A DNA stretch of 64,000 bases from Lathyrus oleraceus (Eukaryota > Streptophyta > Magnoliopsida > Fabales > Fabaceae): NCBI RefSeq assembly GCF_024323335.1, contig NC_066583.1, forward strand, positions 272,002,916 to 272,066,915. Direction: 5' to 3'. Numbering within the stretch: the first letter of the stretch is position 1; each line of letters starts with the position of its first letter. The notes beneath the pieces are model-generated. The model searched no databases. It worked only from the letters and a program-made list of their open reading frames with translations, and was not told where the DNA came from. This document shows, piece after piece, positions 1-11,055 of the stretch. Both the position numbers and the translations under genes were made by a program.

Positions 1-249
1 GCTGATGGAAAACTTAAGGTAAATTTAAAGATATGACACCATACACCAAACGTTATGGCGCACCAAATAAGTGTCACCCTAGATTAATACTAAAAAATAT
101 TCCGGATATGCATCTCCAAGTATTTTCAATAAATACATTCATAGTTGGTCAGTCCAATGAATATTCTAGAGATACATCTTCGGAGGTTTAAGGTGAGATT
201 TTAAAAAATTTGTGACCTTTTCATGTATGACGTTTCCGGAGATGCATAT
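1..249 (+). repeat. Left part of a MULE-related repeat fragment, split by the Tekay element
   Basis: From about position 40 this stretch resembles 10480-10690 and 23590-23800, which lie just inside the left end of two MULE-like copies further right. Shared phrases include the ATGCATCTCC motif and the AATATATTCATAG region. The similarity resumes at 8843 after the Tekay insertion. No coding potential is seen. It is the third copy of this non-coding MULE region in the window. Confidence 0.7.
245..249. repeat. Target site duplication CATAT, left copy (Tekay element)
   Basis: CATAT directly precedes the LTR terminus TGTAACACCC. The same five bases follow the other LTR at 8838-8842. Five bases is the usual length for Ty3/gypsy integration. 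Confidence 0.95.
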
Positions 250-2275
250 TGTAACACCCTTCTAAAATACCCCAAATATTTAATTAAAATAGCAATATAT
301 CAATCAGAGTAATTATGCAATTAAGGGTGTCACACAATCATTTCACACCATTCACCATAATAACTGTCATGCTCTTTTATTAATTCAAAACATAAAGCAT
401 TTGCACAATACGCAGCGGATAGAGATTAAATCAATCATGCAAAACATGTAGCATATTACATGTAAACTGGTTCACAACCAACAATAAAACATTTAAAACA
501 TCCCATCCCGATGTTACATCTACCAGAGCATGACCCACTAAGGAACTACACTAGACTCCAAGCACTAGCTCCTACTCAATCACTGCTCGTTACCTGAAAA
601 ATATTTGTAAGGGTGAGTTCCTCAATCGATATAATAAGCATTATAAAATATCATGCAATGTTAAGTAATTTAACACATTTCATCACCCTAATCATAACAC
701 ACATTCAGTAACGGCACATCAACTCAAACATCATACTCAACACCAACATAATTCATACTCATACTCAATACCAACACAAACACACGTATAATATTGGAAT
801 ACATCCATTCATATTATACGCCATACATACATTATGCAATGAGACTCCATGCATGCGGTACCGACTCTTCGTGAACATATAGTTCAACTTCACCGACCAA
901 ATCCAGGTACGGCTACCAAGCTCACTAGTCCCACTCATTTGAGACCTAGTGACTCACATCACTAATTCCTCACCATGGGAATTAGCTACCACCCCAAGGA
1001 CCATGCTATGCACGCTAATCACCTAGCATGCAAACATCAACAACAGTCCAAAATGACTAACATCACTAATTCCTCACCATGGGAATTAACTACCACCATC
1101 AAGGCCACATTATGCTATGCCAAATCACCTAGCATGCAACATCAACAACAATCCACAATGGACATATGCTCACACTCTAAGCCATAAAACAGTCCATCCA
1201 CAATTACATACATAATATATACATTCACAACATTATGCATATTTTCACACATCATCAGCATATTTATCACATAATCATATTATGTCATGCCAAATAATTC
1301 AGTCACAGTATTAGCACACTCTACTAATACCTATCTTACTCAAAACAACGGGAAATAATCCCTACTATATCACACACCGATATAGGCCAATCACCAATTA
1401 TGTTCACAACATTAAAATATCAATTTTTCCAATTTCCAACAGTGTTAACCGGTTAACGCCCTGGGTTAACCGGTTAACGCAACACAGAACACGCTTTCTG
1501 GCAAAACTCAACAGTGTTAACCGGTTAACGCCCTGGGTTAACCGGTTAACGCAGACAGAACAGCAATTTCTCAGAATTCACAACAGTGTTAACCGGTTAA
1601 CGCCCTGGGTTAACCGGTTAACGCAAGCAAAACAGCAATACTTCACAATTCCTAACAGTATTAACCGGTTAACACCCTGGGTTAACCGGTTAACGCAAGA
1701 CAGAAAGTTGTTCCTGCGCTAACACGAAGCAGAATGCAGAATTCTCCGCATTTTCCGCCGTTGGAGGACTTCCGGACCTCCGATTCCAATTCCGTAAAAA
1801 GCTACGTTTTCGGAAAATCACTACCCATCCAATTACAAATTCAATTTCAGTTTTAACACAACTTATTCAACACAATTTTTCAGCATTCAACATCCCAATT
1901 AGGGTCAATTCAACGGTTTATCACTACCCATTACATGTTAACCCATAATACCCATTAAACGACGATAAACCCCCCTTACCTGAGTTAATCCGGCAATCCT
2001 TTAGCTTCAAGCTCTTCTCTTCTCCAACCTTCTTCCTCTTGCTCTGCCTCTTTGCCCTTATCCCCTTTTCAGCCGTTTCTCTGCTTTCACGTGAAAACTC
2101 TTTTTACCAAAATGGAACTCTTTTTCCTTATTTCCAACTTATATATATTTTCCAATAATTATTATTCCAATAATAATAATAATAATAATCCAATAATTCC
2201 AATTATTTAATTAAATTAATAAATATAATATTAACTTAAATTAAATAATTATCTTATTTTTATCGGGGTGTTACA
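250..2275 (-). repeat. 3' LTR of the Tekay element
   Basis: This is a 2026-bp direct repeat of 6812-8837, with terminal inverted bases TGTAACACC and GGTGTTACA. It lies downstream of pol in the minus-strand reading. It contains a four-unit 72-bp tandem array and an AT-rich stretch at about 2140-2260. The small ORF at 975-1187 recurs only because the LTRs are duplicates. Confidence 0.95.
1441..1712. repeat. 72-bp tandem repeat (x4) with paired GTTAACCGGTTAAC palindromes, in the LTR
   Basis: Four units start near 1444, 1516, 1588 and 1660. Each has two copies of the 14-bp perfect palindrome GTTAACCGGTTAAC whose starts are 21 bp apart, joined by GCCCTGG. A variable spacer follows. The last unit has an altered first base. 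This gives eight palindromes in 270 bp. Confidence 0.95.
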
Positions 2276-2288
2276 ACTCTCCCCCACT
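2276..2288 (-). promoter_or_regulatory. Polypurine tract of the Tekay element
   Basis: On the minus strand AGTGGGGGAGAGT directly abuts the 3' LTR. This is the expected place and composition for the plus-strand primer of reverse transcription. Confidence 0.85.
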
Positions 2289-2317
2289 AAAAGAGTTTTC
2301 GTCCTCGAAAACATACC

Positions 2318-4063
2318 TCAAGCGAATAGCTCCGGACAAGACTCCTTCATCTGACTCTCAAGTTCCCAAGTCACATTGCCACCTGCTGGTCCTCCCCAAG
2401 CTACCTTCACCAAAGCAATCTCTTTACCCCGCAACTGCTTCAACTCTCGATCCTCGATCCTCATAGGTGATGTTTCAACAGTCAGGTTATCTCTCACCTG
2501 TACATCATCTACTTGGACAACATGCGACGGATCAGGAATGTACCTCCTCAACTGAGACACATGGAAAACCTCATGCAAATTCGCAAGTGACGGCGGTAAA
2601 GCGATACGATAGGCTACCTCCCCTATCCTCTCCAAAATCTGATAAGGACCAATAAATCGAGGTGTCAACTTCTTCGACTTCAAAGCTCGACCAACCCCAG
2701 TTATCGGAGTAACACGAAGAAACACATGATCTCCCTCTTGGAACTCAAGTGCCTTCCTCCTCTTGTCGTGATAACTCTTCTGACGACTCTGAGCGATTCT
2801 CATCTTTTCCTGAATCATCTTAATCTTTTCCGTAGTCTGTTGAACAATCTCCGGTCCGACCACAGCACTTTCACCGGACTCGTACCAACATAAAGGCGCC
2901 CGACATCTCCTACCATACAAAGCTTCAAACGGTGCCATACCAATGCTCGAATGAAAACTATTTTTGTAGGTAAACTCAATCAAAGGCAAATAACAATCCC
3001 AAGCACCTCCCTTTTCCAAAACACAAGCCCTCAAAAGATCCTCCAGTGACTGAATCGTCCTCTCAGTCTGACCATCAGTCTGCGGATGATATGCAGAACT
3101 CAATCTCAGCTTAGTTCCCAAAGCCCTCTGCAAACCTTCCCAGAACTTCGATGTAAATCTAGGATCTCTGTCCGAAACAATACTCGACGGAATACCATGC
3201 AAACTTACAATCTTCTCAATATACAACTCGGCTAATCTCTCTAACGGATAATCCATTCTGATCGGAATGAAATGAGCCGATTTTGTCAATCTGTCGACAA
3301 TCACCCAAATAGCTTCAAAATTCTTAATTGTCCTCGGTAAACCAGAAATAAAATCCATACTGATACTATCCCACTTCCACTCTGGAATAGCCAACGGTTG
3401 CATTAGCCCAGACGGCTTCTGATGCTCAATCTTTGACTTCTGACAAGTCAAACAAGAATAAACAAAACTCGCAATTTCTCTTTTCATTCCCGGCCACCAA
3501 AATAACTTTTTCAAATCATGATACATCTTCGTAGCCCCAGGATGAATACTCAGGCCACTACGATGTCCTTCCTCAAGAATACTCTTCTTAAGTTCGGTAA
3601 CATCCGGAATACACACCCGATTACCAAATTTCAAAACACCATTCTCATCAACTCTGAATTCACCGCCTTGATCTTGATTCACTAGAGTCAACTTATCAAC
3701 CAAAAGCACATCGGATTTCTGACCCTCTCTAATCTCATCCAGAATACTATTTGTTAACTTCAACATTCCTAATTTAACACTATTGTGAGTACTCTCACAC
3801 ACCAAACTCAAGTCTCTAAACTGCTCAATTAAATCCAATTCCTTAACCATTAACATAGACATATGCAATGATTTCCGACTCAATGCATCAGCCACTACGT
3901 TTGCTTTACCCGGATGGTAATTCAAACCAAAGTCATAATCCTTCAGAAACTCTAACCATCTCCTCTGTCTCATATTCAGCTCTTTCTGATCAAACAAATA
4001 CTTTAAACTTTTATGGTCACTGAAAACCTCAAATCTTGACCCATACAAGTAATGCCTCCACAA
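2318..4063 (-). pseudogene. Tekay pol, C-terminal part: RNase H end, integrase and chromodomain
   Basis: This open frame of about 581 codons continues pol after a frameshift. It starts inside RNase H (SDHKSLKYLF). An integrase HHCC zinc site follows at about residues 167-212, ending in CLTCQKSK. The catalytic core has the Asp in SMDFISG near 236, the Asp in VSDRDPRF near 296 and the Glu in TDGQTERT near 332. The C-terminal domain ends in a chromodomain-like segment (VAWGGPAGGNVTWE), as in Tekay elements, where it is thought to direct integration. The reading begins mid-domain with no start of its own, so it is part of a broken polyprotein. Confidence 0.9.
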
Positions 4064-4065
4064 CT

Positions 4066-4806
4066 TCAGAACAAAACCACAGCTGCCAACTCTAAATCGT
4101 GTGTCAGATAGTTCCTCTCATGAACCCTCAGCTGTCTCGAAGCATAAGCTATAACCTGCTTATTCTGCATCAACACACCACTCAAGCCCAACAATGACGC
4201 ATCACAGAAAACCTCAAATAGTTCTGACGGACTCGGTAATATCAGAATAGGAGCAGTAGTTAACCTTCTCTCTAACTCTTGGAAACCTTCTTCACATTTT
4301 GAGTCCCAAACAAACGCTTGCCCCTTTCTAGTCAACATCGTCGACGGTAATGCCAACTTAGAAAATCCCTCAATGAACTTCCTATAATAACCAGCCAAAC
4401 CAAGGAAACTTCGAATCTCAGCAACAGACTTCGGAGCTTCCCACTGAGATACCGCTTCTATCTTAGAAGGATCAACAGCAACACCACCTCTTGAAATCAC
4501 ATGACCAAGAAAGCTAACTTCTTCTAACCAAAATTCACACTTAGAAAGTTTAGCAAATAACTTCTTTTCTCGTAGAACTCCTAAAACCACTCTCAAATGC
4601 TCAACATGCTCTTCTTCAGATTTCGAATACACCAAAATATCATCAATAAACACCACAACAAACTTGTCTAGGTACGGATGGAAAATCCTATTCATATACT
4701 CCATAAATACTCCAGGCGCATTAGTCACACCAAAAGGCATTACAGAATACTCATAATGTCCATACCTTGTTCTGAAAGCAGTCTTCTGAATATCCTCAGT
4801 TTTCAC
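4066..4806 (-). pseudogene. Tekay pol, middle part: reverse transcriptase core and RNase H start
   Basis: About 246 codons lie between an upstream in-frame stop and a downstream frameshift. The RT active site is FIDDILVYS, preceded by [18 protein letters not shown], and RNase H begins at [15 protein letters not shown]. The frame ends at 4066-4068. The next part of the protein continues in another frame, about one base out of register. This is a fragment of one polyprotein and not a separate gene. Confidence 0.9.
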
Positions 4807-4812
4807 ACGTAT

Positions 4813-6687
4813 CTAATGATATCCCGACCTCAAATCTATTTTGCTGAACACACTCGCACCAACCAACTGATCCATCAAATCATCAATCCTCGGCAAAGGA
4901 TACCGATTCTTGATCGTCACTTTATTCAGTTGCCTGTAGTCCACACACAACCTCATAGTACCTTCTTTCTTCTTAACCAATAACACTGGTGCACCCCACG
5001 GTGACACACTCGGACGAATAAATTTCTTATCCAACAGATCTTCCAACTGACTCTTCAATTCAGTTAACTCAACAGCAGACATACGGTACGGAGCCATTGA
5101 CACCGGCCTAGTACCAGGTACCAAATCAATCGAGAACTCAACTTCACGCTCTGGCGGTAATTCATTCACTTCTTCAGGAAACACATCAGGAAAATCACAC
5201 ACCACAGCTAGATCGCAAATCACCAGTTTATCTTTAGCCTCCAAAGTCGCTAACAGCATAAACAACTCTGCCCCATCTGCTACTGCCTCATTCACCTGCC
5301 TCGCTGATAGAAACAAACTCTTTCCTTCCTCAATCTCAGGAAAAATCACAGTCTTATCAAAACAATTGATATAGACTCGATTAAACACCAACCAGTTCAT
5401 ACCCAGAATAACATCAATCTGCACAAGTGGAAGACACACTAGGTCCATCCCAAAGTCTCTACCAAAAATACTCAAAGGACAATTTAAACAAACTGAAGTA
5501 GTAGTCACTGAACCCTTCGCAGGAGTATCAATCACCATACTTCCATGCATCTCAGATATCTCTAACTTAAGTTTCACAGCACAATCCAAAGATATAAAGG
5601 AATGAGTTGCACCTGTGTCAATAATAGCTACAAGAGGAAAGCCATTAATATAACACGTACCTCGGATCAAACGATCATCTGCAAAAGTCTCAGAACCCGA
5701 TAAAGCAAAGACCTTGCCTCCCGACTGATTCTCTTTCTTCGGCTTAGGACACTGTGGACTGATATGACCCACCTCTCCACAGTTGAAACAAGTCACAGTC
5801 TTCAACCGGCACTCTGCAGCCAAGTGACCACCTTTGCCACATTTGAAACACTTCCTCGCAGCACTGGTACACTCATGGACATGATGTCCAGCCTGACCAC
5901 ATCTGTAACACTTAGCAGGGGCACTAGAGTCTCCCCCACTAGGTCTCTTCATCCCACTCTGTCTCTGGAAACCTTTGCCAGCTGCATACGGTTTCCCACG
6001 ATCATTCTGATTCTTGCCTTTCCTATCAACCCTCTGTTGATAGCTTTCCGCTCTGGCCTTGGTATCCTGTTCAAACATTCTGCAACAGTCGACCAAATTA
6101 GAAAACACTCTAATCCGCTGATACCCAATAGCCTGCTTGATCTCAGGACGTAACCCGTTCTCAAACCTCACGCATTTTGAAAATTCTCCAGTAGCCTCAT
6201 CATAGGGAGTGTAATACTTCGACAGCTCTGTGAACTTAGCAGCATACTCAGTAACAGACCGGTTGCCTTGCTTCAATTCTAAGAACTCTATCTCTCTCCT
6301 TCCTCTGACATCCTCTGGAAGGTACTTCCTCAGAAATCTCTCTCTGAACACCGCCCAAGTGACCTCAGCACTCCCGGCAGCTTCCAACTCAGTGCGGGTA
6401 GCAACCCACCAATCATCTGCTTCCTCTGACAGCATATGCGTACCGAACCTGACCTTCTGGTTATCGGCACACTCAGTCACTCGGAAGATCCTCTCGATCT
6501 CCTTCAACCACTTCTGAGCACCATCTGGATCGTATGCTCCCTTGAACATTGGAGGATTGTTCTTCTGGAACTCACTCAGTTGACGAGCAGCTCCCAGTCC
6601 CACAACATTCAGATTTCCTCCAAGTACTCCAGCTAGCATACCCAGAGCCTCAGCAATCGCAGCATCATCTCTACCTCTCCCAGCCAT
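4813..6687 (-). pseudogene. Tekay gag, protease and start of reverse transcriptase
   Basis: The 624-codon frame starts at [10 protein letters not shown]. The gag domain covers about residues 40-220 ([22 protein letters not shown]). Three CCHC zinc knuckles lie at about 259-313 ([42 protein letters not shown]). An aspartic protease has IDTGATHSF at about 352. The RT fingers follow to LRSGYH. The frame stops at a TAG at 4813-4815, in the middle of a conserved RT block, and the protein continues in the same frame beyond it. This is a nonsense mutation and not a natural end. The start codon lies about 120 bp inside the 5' LTR. Confidence 0.92.
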
Positions 6688-6795
6688 CTCTATTCTGAAA
6701 ACCCAACAAGCTAAAACAATAAGTACGGATAGGGTTACACAACACCTATCACATACAGGGAAACAGAAGAATTACGACTCGACTCGACCGACTAT

Positions 6796-6807
6796 GCTCT
6801 GATACCA
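6796..6807 (-). promoter_or_regulatory. Primer binding site, initiator Met tRNA type
   Basis: The minus strand reads TGGTATCAGAGC four bases inside the 5' LTR. This matches the complement of the 3' end of plant initiator methionine tRNA, the usual primer for chromoviruses. Confidence 0.92.
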
Positions 6808-6811
6808 CTAA

Positions 6812-8837
6812 TGTAACACCCTTCTAAAATACCCCAAATATTTAATTAAAATAGCAATATATCAATCAGAGTAATTATGCAATTAAGGGTGTCACACAAT
6901 CATTTCACACCATTCACCATAATAACTGTCATGCTCTTTTATTAATTCAAAACATAAAGCATTTGCACAATACACAGCGGATAGAGATTAAATCAATCAT
7001 GCAAAACATGTAGCATATTACATGTAAACTGGTTCACAACCAACAATAAAACATTTAAAACATCCCATCCCGATGTTACATCTACCAGAGCATGACCCAC
7101 TAAGGAACTACACTAGACTCCAAGCACTAGCTCCTACTCAATCACTGCTCGTTACCTGAAAAATATTTGTAAGGGTGAGTTCCTCAATCGATATAATAAG
7201 CATTATAAAATATCATGCAATGTTAAGTAATTTAACACATTTCATCACCCTAATCATAACACACATTCAGTAACGGCACATCAACTCAAACATCATACTC
7301 AACACCAACATAATTCATACTCATACTCAATACCAACACAAACACACGTATAATATTGGAATACATCCATTCATATTATACGCCATACATACATTATGCA
7401 ATGAGACTCCATGCATGCGGTACCGACTCTTCGTGAACATATAGTTCAACTTCACCGACCAAATCCAGGTACGGCTACCAAGCTCACTAGTCCCACTCAT
7501 TTGAGACCTAGTGACTCACATCACTAATTCCTCACCATGGGAATTAGCTACCACCCCAAGGGCCATGCTATGCACGCTAATCACCTAGCATGCAAACATC
7601 AACAACAGTCCAAAATGACTAACATCACTAATTCCTCACCATGGGAATTAGCTACCACCATCAAGGCCACATTATGCTATGCCAAATCACCTAGCATGCA
7701 ACATCAACAACAATCCATAATGGACATATGCTCACACTCTAAGCCATAAAACAGTCCATCCACAATTACATACATAATATATACATTCACAACATTATGC
7801 ATATTTTCACACATCATCAGCATATTTATCACATAATCATATTATGTCATGCCAAATAATTCAGTCACAGTATTAGCACACTCTACTAATACCTATCCTA
7901 CTCAAAACAACGGGAAATAATCCCTACTATATCACACACTGATATAGGCCAATCACCAATTATGTTTACAACATTAAAATATCAATTTTTCCAATTTCCA
8001 ACAGTGTTAACCGGTTAACGCCCTGGGTTAACCGGTTAATGCAACACAGAACACGCTTTCTGGCAAAACTCAACAGTGTTAACCGGTTAACGCCCTGGGT
8101 TAACCGGTTAACGCAGACAGAACAACAATTTCTCAGAATTCACAACAGTGTTAACCGGTTAACGCCCTGGGTTAACCGGTTAACGCAAGCAAAACAGCAA
8201 TACTTCACAATTCCTAACAGTGTTAACCGGTTAACACCCTGGGTTAACCGGTTAACGCAAGACAGAAAGCTGTTCCTGCGCTAACACGAAGCAGAATGCA
8301 GAATTCTCCGCATTTTCCGCCGTTGGAGGACTTCCGGACCTCCGATTCCAATTCCGTAAAAAGCTACGTTTTCGGAAAATCACTACCCATCCAATTATAA
8401 ATTCAATTTCAGTTTTAACACAACTTATTCAACATAATTTTTCAGCATTCAACATCCCAATTAGGGTCAATTCAACGGTTTATCACTACCCATTACATGT
8501 TAACCCATAATACCCATTAAACGACGATAAACCCCCCTTACCTGAGTTAATCCGGCAATCCTTTAGCTTCAAGCTCTTCTCTTCTCCAACCTTCTTCCTC
8601 TTGCTCTGCCTCTTTGCCCTTATCCCCTTTTCAGCCGTTTCTCTGCTTTCACGTGAAAACTCTTTTTACCAAAATGAAACTCTTTTTCCTTATTTCCAAC
8701 TTATATATATTTTCCAATAATTATTATTCCAATAATAATAATAATAATAATCCAATAATTCTAATTATTTAATTAAATTAATAAATATAATATTAACTTA
8801 AATTAAATAATTATCTTATTTTTATCGGGGTGTTACA
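6812..8837 (-). repeat. 5' LTR of the Tekay element
   Basis: This 2026-bp direct repeat of 250-2275 lies upstream of gag in the minus-strand reading, next to the primer binding site. It should therefore carry the promoter of the element. I did not fix a TATA box. Differences from the other copy are scattered C/T and G/A changes. Confidence 0.95.
8003..8275. repeat. 72-bp tandem repeat (x4) with paired palindromes, second LTR copy
   Basis: This is the same array as at 1441-1712, with eight GTTAACCGGTTAAC-type palindromes. One has changed to end in TTAAT near 8040. The array creates a spurious open frame at 8039-8284 with a VNRLTPWVNRLTQ repeat, which I read as a by-product of the DNA repeat. 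Confidence 0.95.
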
Positions 8838-8842
8838 CATAT
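8838..8842. repeat. Target site duplication CATAT, right copy (Tekay element)
   Basis: The five bases after the LTR end TGTTACA repeat those at 245-249. Confidence 0.95.
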
Positions 8843-9221
8843 CCAGAATAATTTGATAAAACATTGAACTGCATGATCACACATGCATACTTGTTTTCCA
8901 CTCCAAACCCTAACTAAAAGCCCTTCCATTCTCAATCCATATTTTCACTCCAAATCTTCAATCTTGTGTTACATCACAATAAAGAGAGAGAAAGAAGTTG
9001 AAATTCCAGGTAAAGATCATTTATTTTAAGCCTCATTTATCACATTAATCTTGTTTTCAGTCTGAAAAACGTGTGTTTATTTGGGAGATACATTTTCGAA
9101 ATGAGAAGCTTCAAAAGAGACATTGGGATGTTTCACCAAATTGTCCGGTTAGGTGAAGACTAGTTTGAAAACCCTTTGCTACAAAAGGAATTAGCAGTTG
9201 TATCTCAGCATAATCTATGAA
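8843..9221 (+). repeat. Right part of the MULE-related fragment and unassigned spacer
   Basis: From 8843 to about 9110 the sequence resembles 10695-10940 and 23815-24060 (AATTTGATAAAA, TTCCACTCCAAACCC, CTGAAAAACGTG). It therefore continues the repeat broken at 249. Between about 9110 and 9221 I see no match and no coding signal. Confidence 0.65.
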
Positions 9222-10397
9222 TAAAATAGATCTTAGGTCTTCACGTGTCAAAGTTTGTTTAGAGATGAAAAATGACCTATCAGGATCACCTTGGTCCTTG
9301 CGCTTCGATTGGCTCAGGTTTTGATCATCGGAAGTAGACTTCTTGAAAGTCTGGTCTTCAGAGGATGAATCTTTTAGACTCTAATCTTTGGATGTTGACC
9401 TCTTCAGAAGTTGACTTCTTTAGAGTTTGGTCTTCAACTCCTGATCCATCATGTTTGGTCTTTAAGCTTCTCTTTGAATGTTCATAGTCATAACCAATAC
9501 TTAGATTCTAAATAAAATTTTAGTTTATGGTCCTACACACTTTGAACAAACATCAGTATATCCAATTGTCCTTTAAATACTTTGTTATCATCAAAAAAAC
9601 CTACAGGATATGATACAAACCAATTTTGTTCCACACATATCGGAGATCTGTACCACCGGTTTAGGATTCTTCGTTGTCTACTTCAACTATTTTTGGTTTC
9701 CGTACAATACAATGGTGTCGTCTATGGAAATCAACTTCTGATTCCTACGTTATCCATGATTTTCACGTTTGTCATTTAAATCACTAGTTTGTAACCTTCT
9801 CAGATTGTCGAATCAAGAATAAACAGGATCATGTGCAAGGATTCATCATGTTTCATCCAATCAAGCATTGTTCCAACTTTAAATAAATATGAATAATTTT
9901 TGTAATATTGTTATTATAGTCAATTTATGTCTTAAACTAATTTATAAATGTATAAATGTTTCACTAATTTATATTTAGTAATTGACAATAATTTTCCACA
10001 TATTTAGATTTATTGTTAGATGTTTAAATTGAAATATTCTTATATATCAGGTGAATGTCAAAAAAATATTTAAAACATTAAAATAAAAATAAAAATTTAT
10101 TAATATTGTAATCTATATAAACATAAATTAGATTATTTATTTAAATAATAATAAGAAAATTTAAAGATTAATATGTTAAACCAATTTTTTGAAAGTACAA
10201 GACTCAAACTAAAATTAAATCTTGAAATTTTTTAGAAAACTAAACTTAAGTTTTGTAATGTCTAATTTGAACATTCTTTAATTTTATAACCAAATTGAAA
10301 TTTCATAAATAATTATCATTCCATTTATCAAACATGGATTTGCTAAAACTATCAAAACATAAGTATGATCTATAGTCTGTCATAAGTTTATTTTTAG
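9222..10397. other. AT-rich non-coding part of unit 1
   Basis: It is matched by about 22230-23505 in unit 2. It has short GTAGACTTCTT and TGGTCTTCAGA style repeats near 9330-9450, then AT-rich sequence. No conserved protein fragment is visible. It may belong to the U3 region of the old Ogre-like LTR into which the MULE inserted, but that is a guess. Confidence 0.5.
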
Positions 10398-11055
10398 GGA
10401 ATTTCTTATGGCACCCTATGGGGTGGAAAAACACTATGAAAACCCAAAATTGCCCCTCAGACTCTAGAGATGCATCTTCAGACGCACCATGCACCAACGT
10501 TATGGTGCAACAAATGAGTGACACCCTAGATTAATACTAAAATATATCTTGAGATGCATCTCCGAGTATTTTCGAAAAATATATTCATAGTTGATTAGTC
10601 AAGTGGATATTCTGGAGATATATCTTTGGAAGTTTGAGGCGGGATTTTAAAATTTTTGTGACCTTTGCCTGTTTGATGTTCTGGAGATGCATCTCCGAAA
10701 TAATTTGATAAAATATTGAACTGCATAATCACATTGACATTCTTGTTTTCCACTCCAAACCCTTACCAAAAATCCTTCTGCTCTCACTTCAAATATTCAA
10801 TCTTGTGTTTCCTCACATCAAAGGGAGAAAAAGAAGTTGGAATTCCAGGTAAATATCATTTATTTCAAGCCTCATTTCTCACATTAATCTTGTTTTCAGT
10901 CTGAAAAACATATTTATTTTGGAGATGCATTTCCGGAACGAATATGAACTCATCCGGAAATGCATCTACAATATTTGTCTTTTATAATTTTTTTTCAACT
11001 CTGTTTACAACATTAGCACTTACTGAGTGTTTTATTGTAATTGTTTTCATTAGAT
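10398..11055 (+). mobile_element. Left end of a MULE-like transposon (unit 1)
   Basis: A sharp start at GGGAATTTCTTATGGCACCC is repeated with few changes at about 23507 in unit 2. It is followed by several palindrome-like ATGCATCTCCG motifs (about 10466, 10549, 10685, 10922 and 10959). It leads into a Mutator-type transposase reading frame at 11056. I found no inverted copy of the end downstream, so the right terminus is missing or unrecognised. Confidence 0.5.

Larger units (their letters stand above)
250..8837 (-). mobile_element. Complete Tekay-type Ty3/gypsy chromovirus, minus strand
   Basis: The element is 8588 bp with two 2026-bp LTRs that begin TGTAACACCC and end GGGTGTTACA. It has a 5-bp target duplication CATAT, a primer binding site matching initiator methionine tRNA, and a purine tract beside the 3' LTR. 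Its coding region lies on the minus strand in the order gag, protease, RT, RNase H, integrase, chromodomain. The chromodomain and the three-knuckle gag point to the Tekay (Del) clade. The LTRs differ at about 15 sites by eye, all transitions, so the insertion is young. Pol is broken twice, so this copy is not autonomous as it stands. Confidence 0.95.

Noticed and set aside
975..1187. Small ORF shared by both Tekay LTRs (also 7537-7749)
   Set aside because: The copies are LTR duplicates with low-complexity content and no domain.
1441..1712. Regularly spaced palindromes resembling a CRISPR array
   Set aside because: The sequence is plant, the repeats lie in an LTR in duplicate, the spacers are related to one another, and no cas genes exist.
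8039..8284. Open frame with a repeated VNRLTPWVNRLTQ peptide
   Set aside because: It comes from the 72-bp palindromic array of the LTR and is broken in the sister LTR, which has a nearly identical array. It is not a protein gene.
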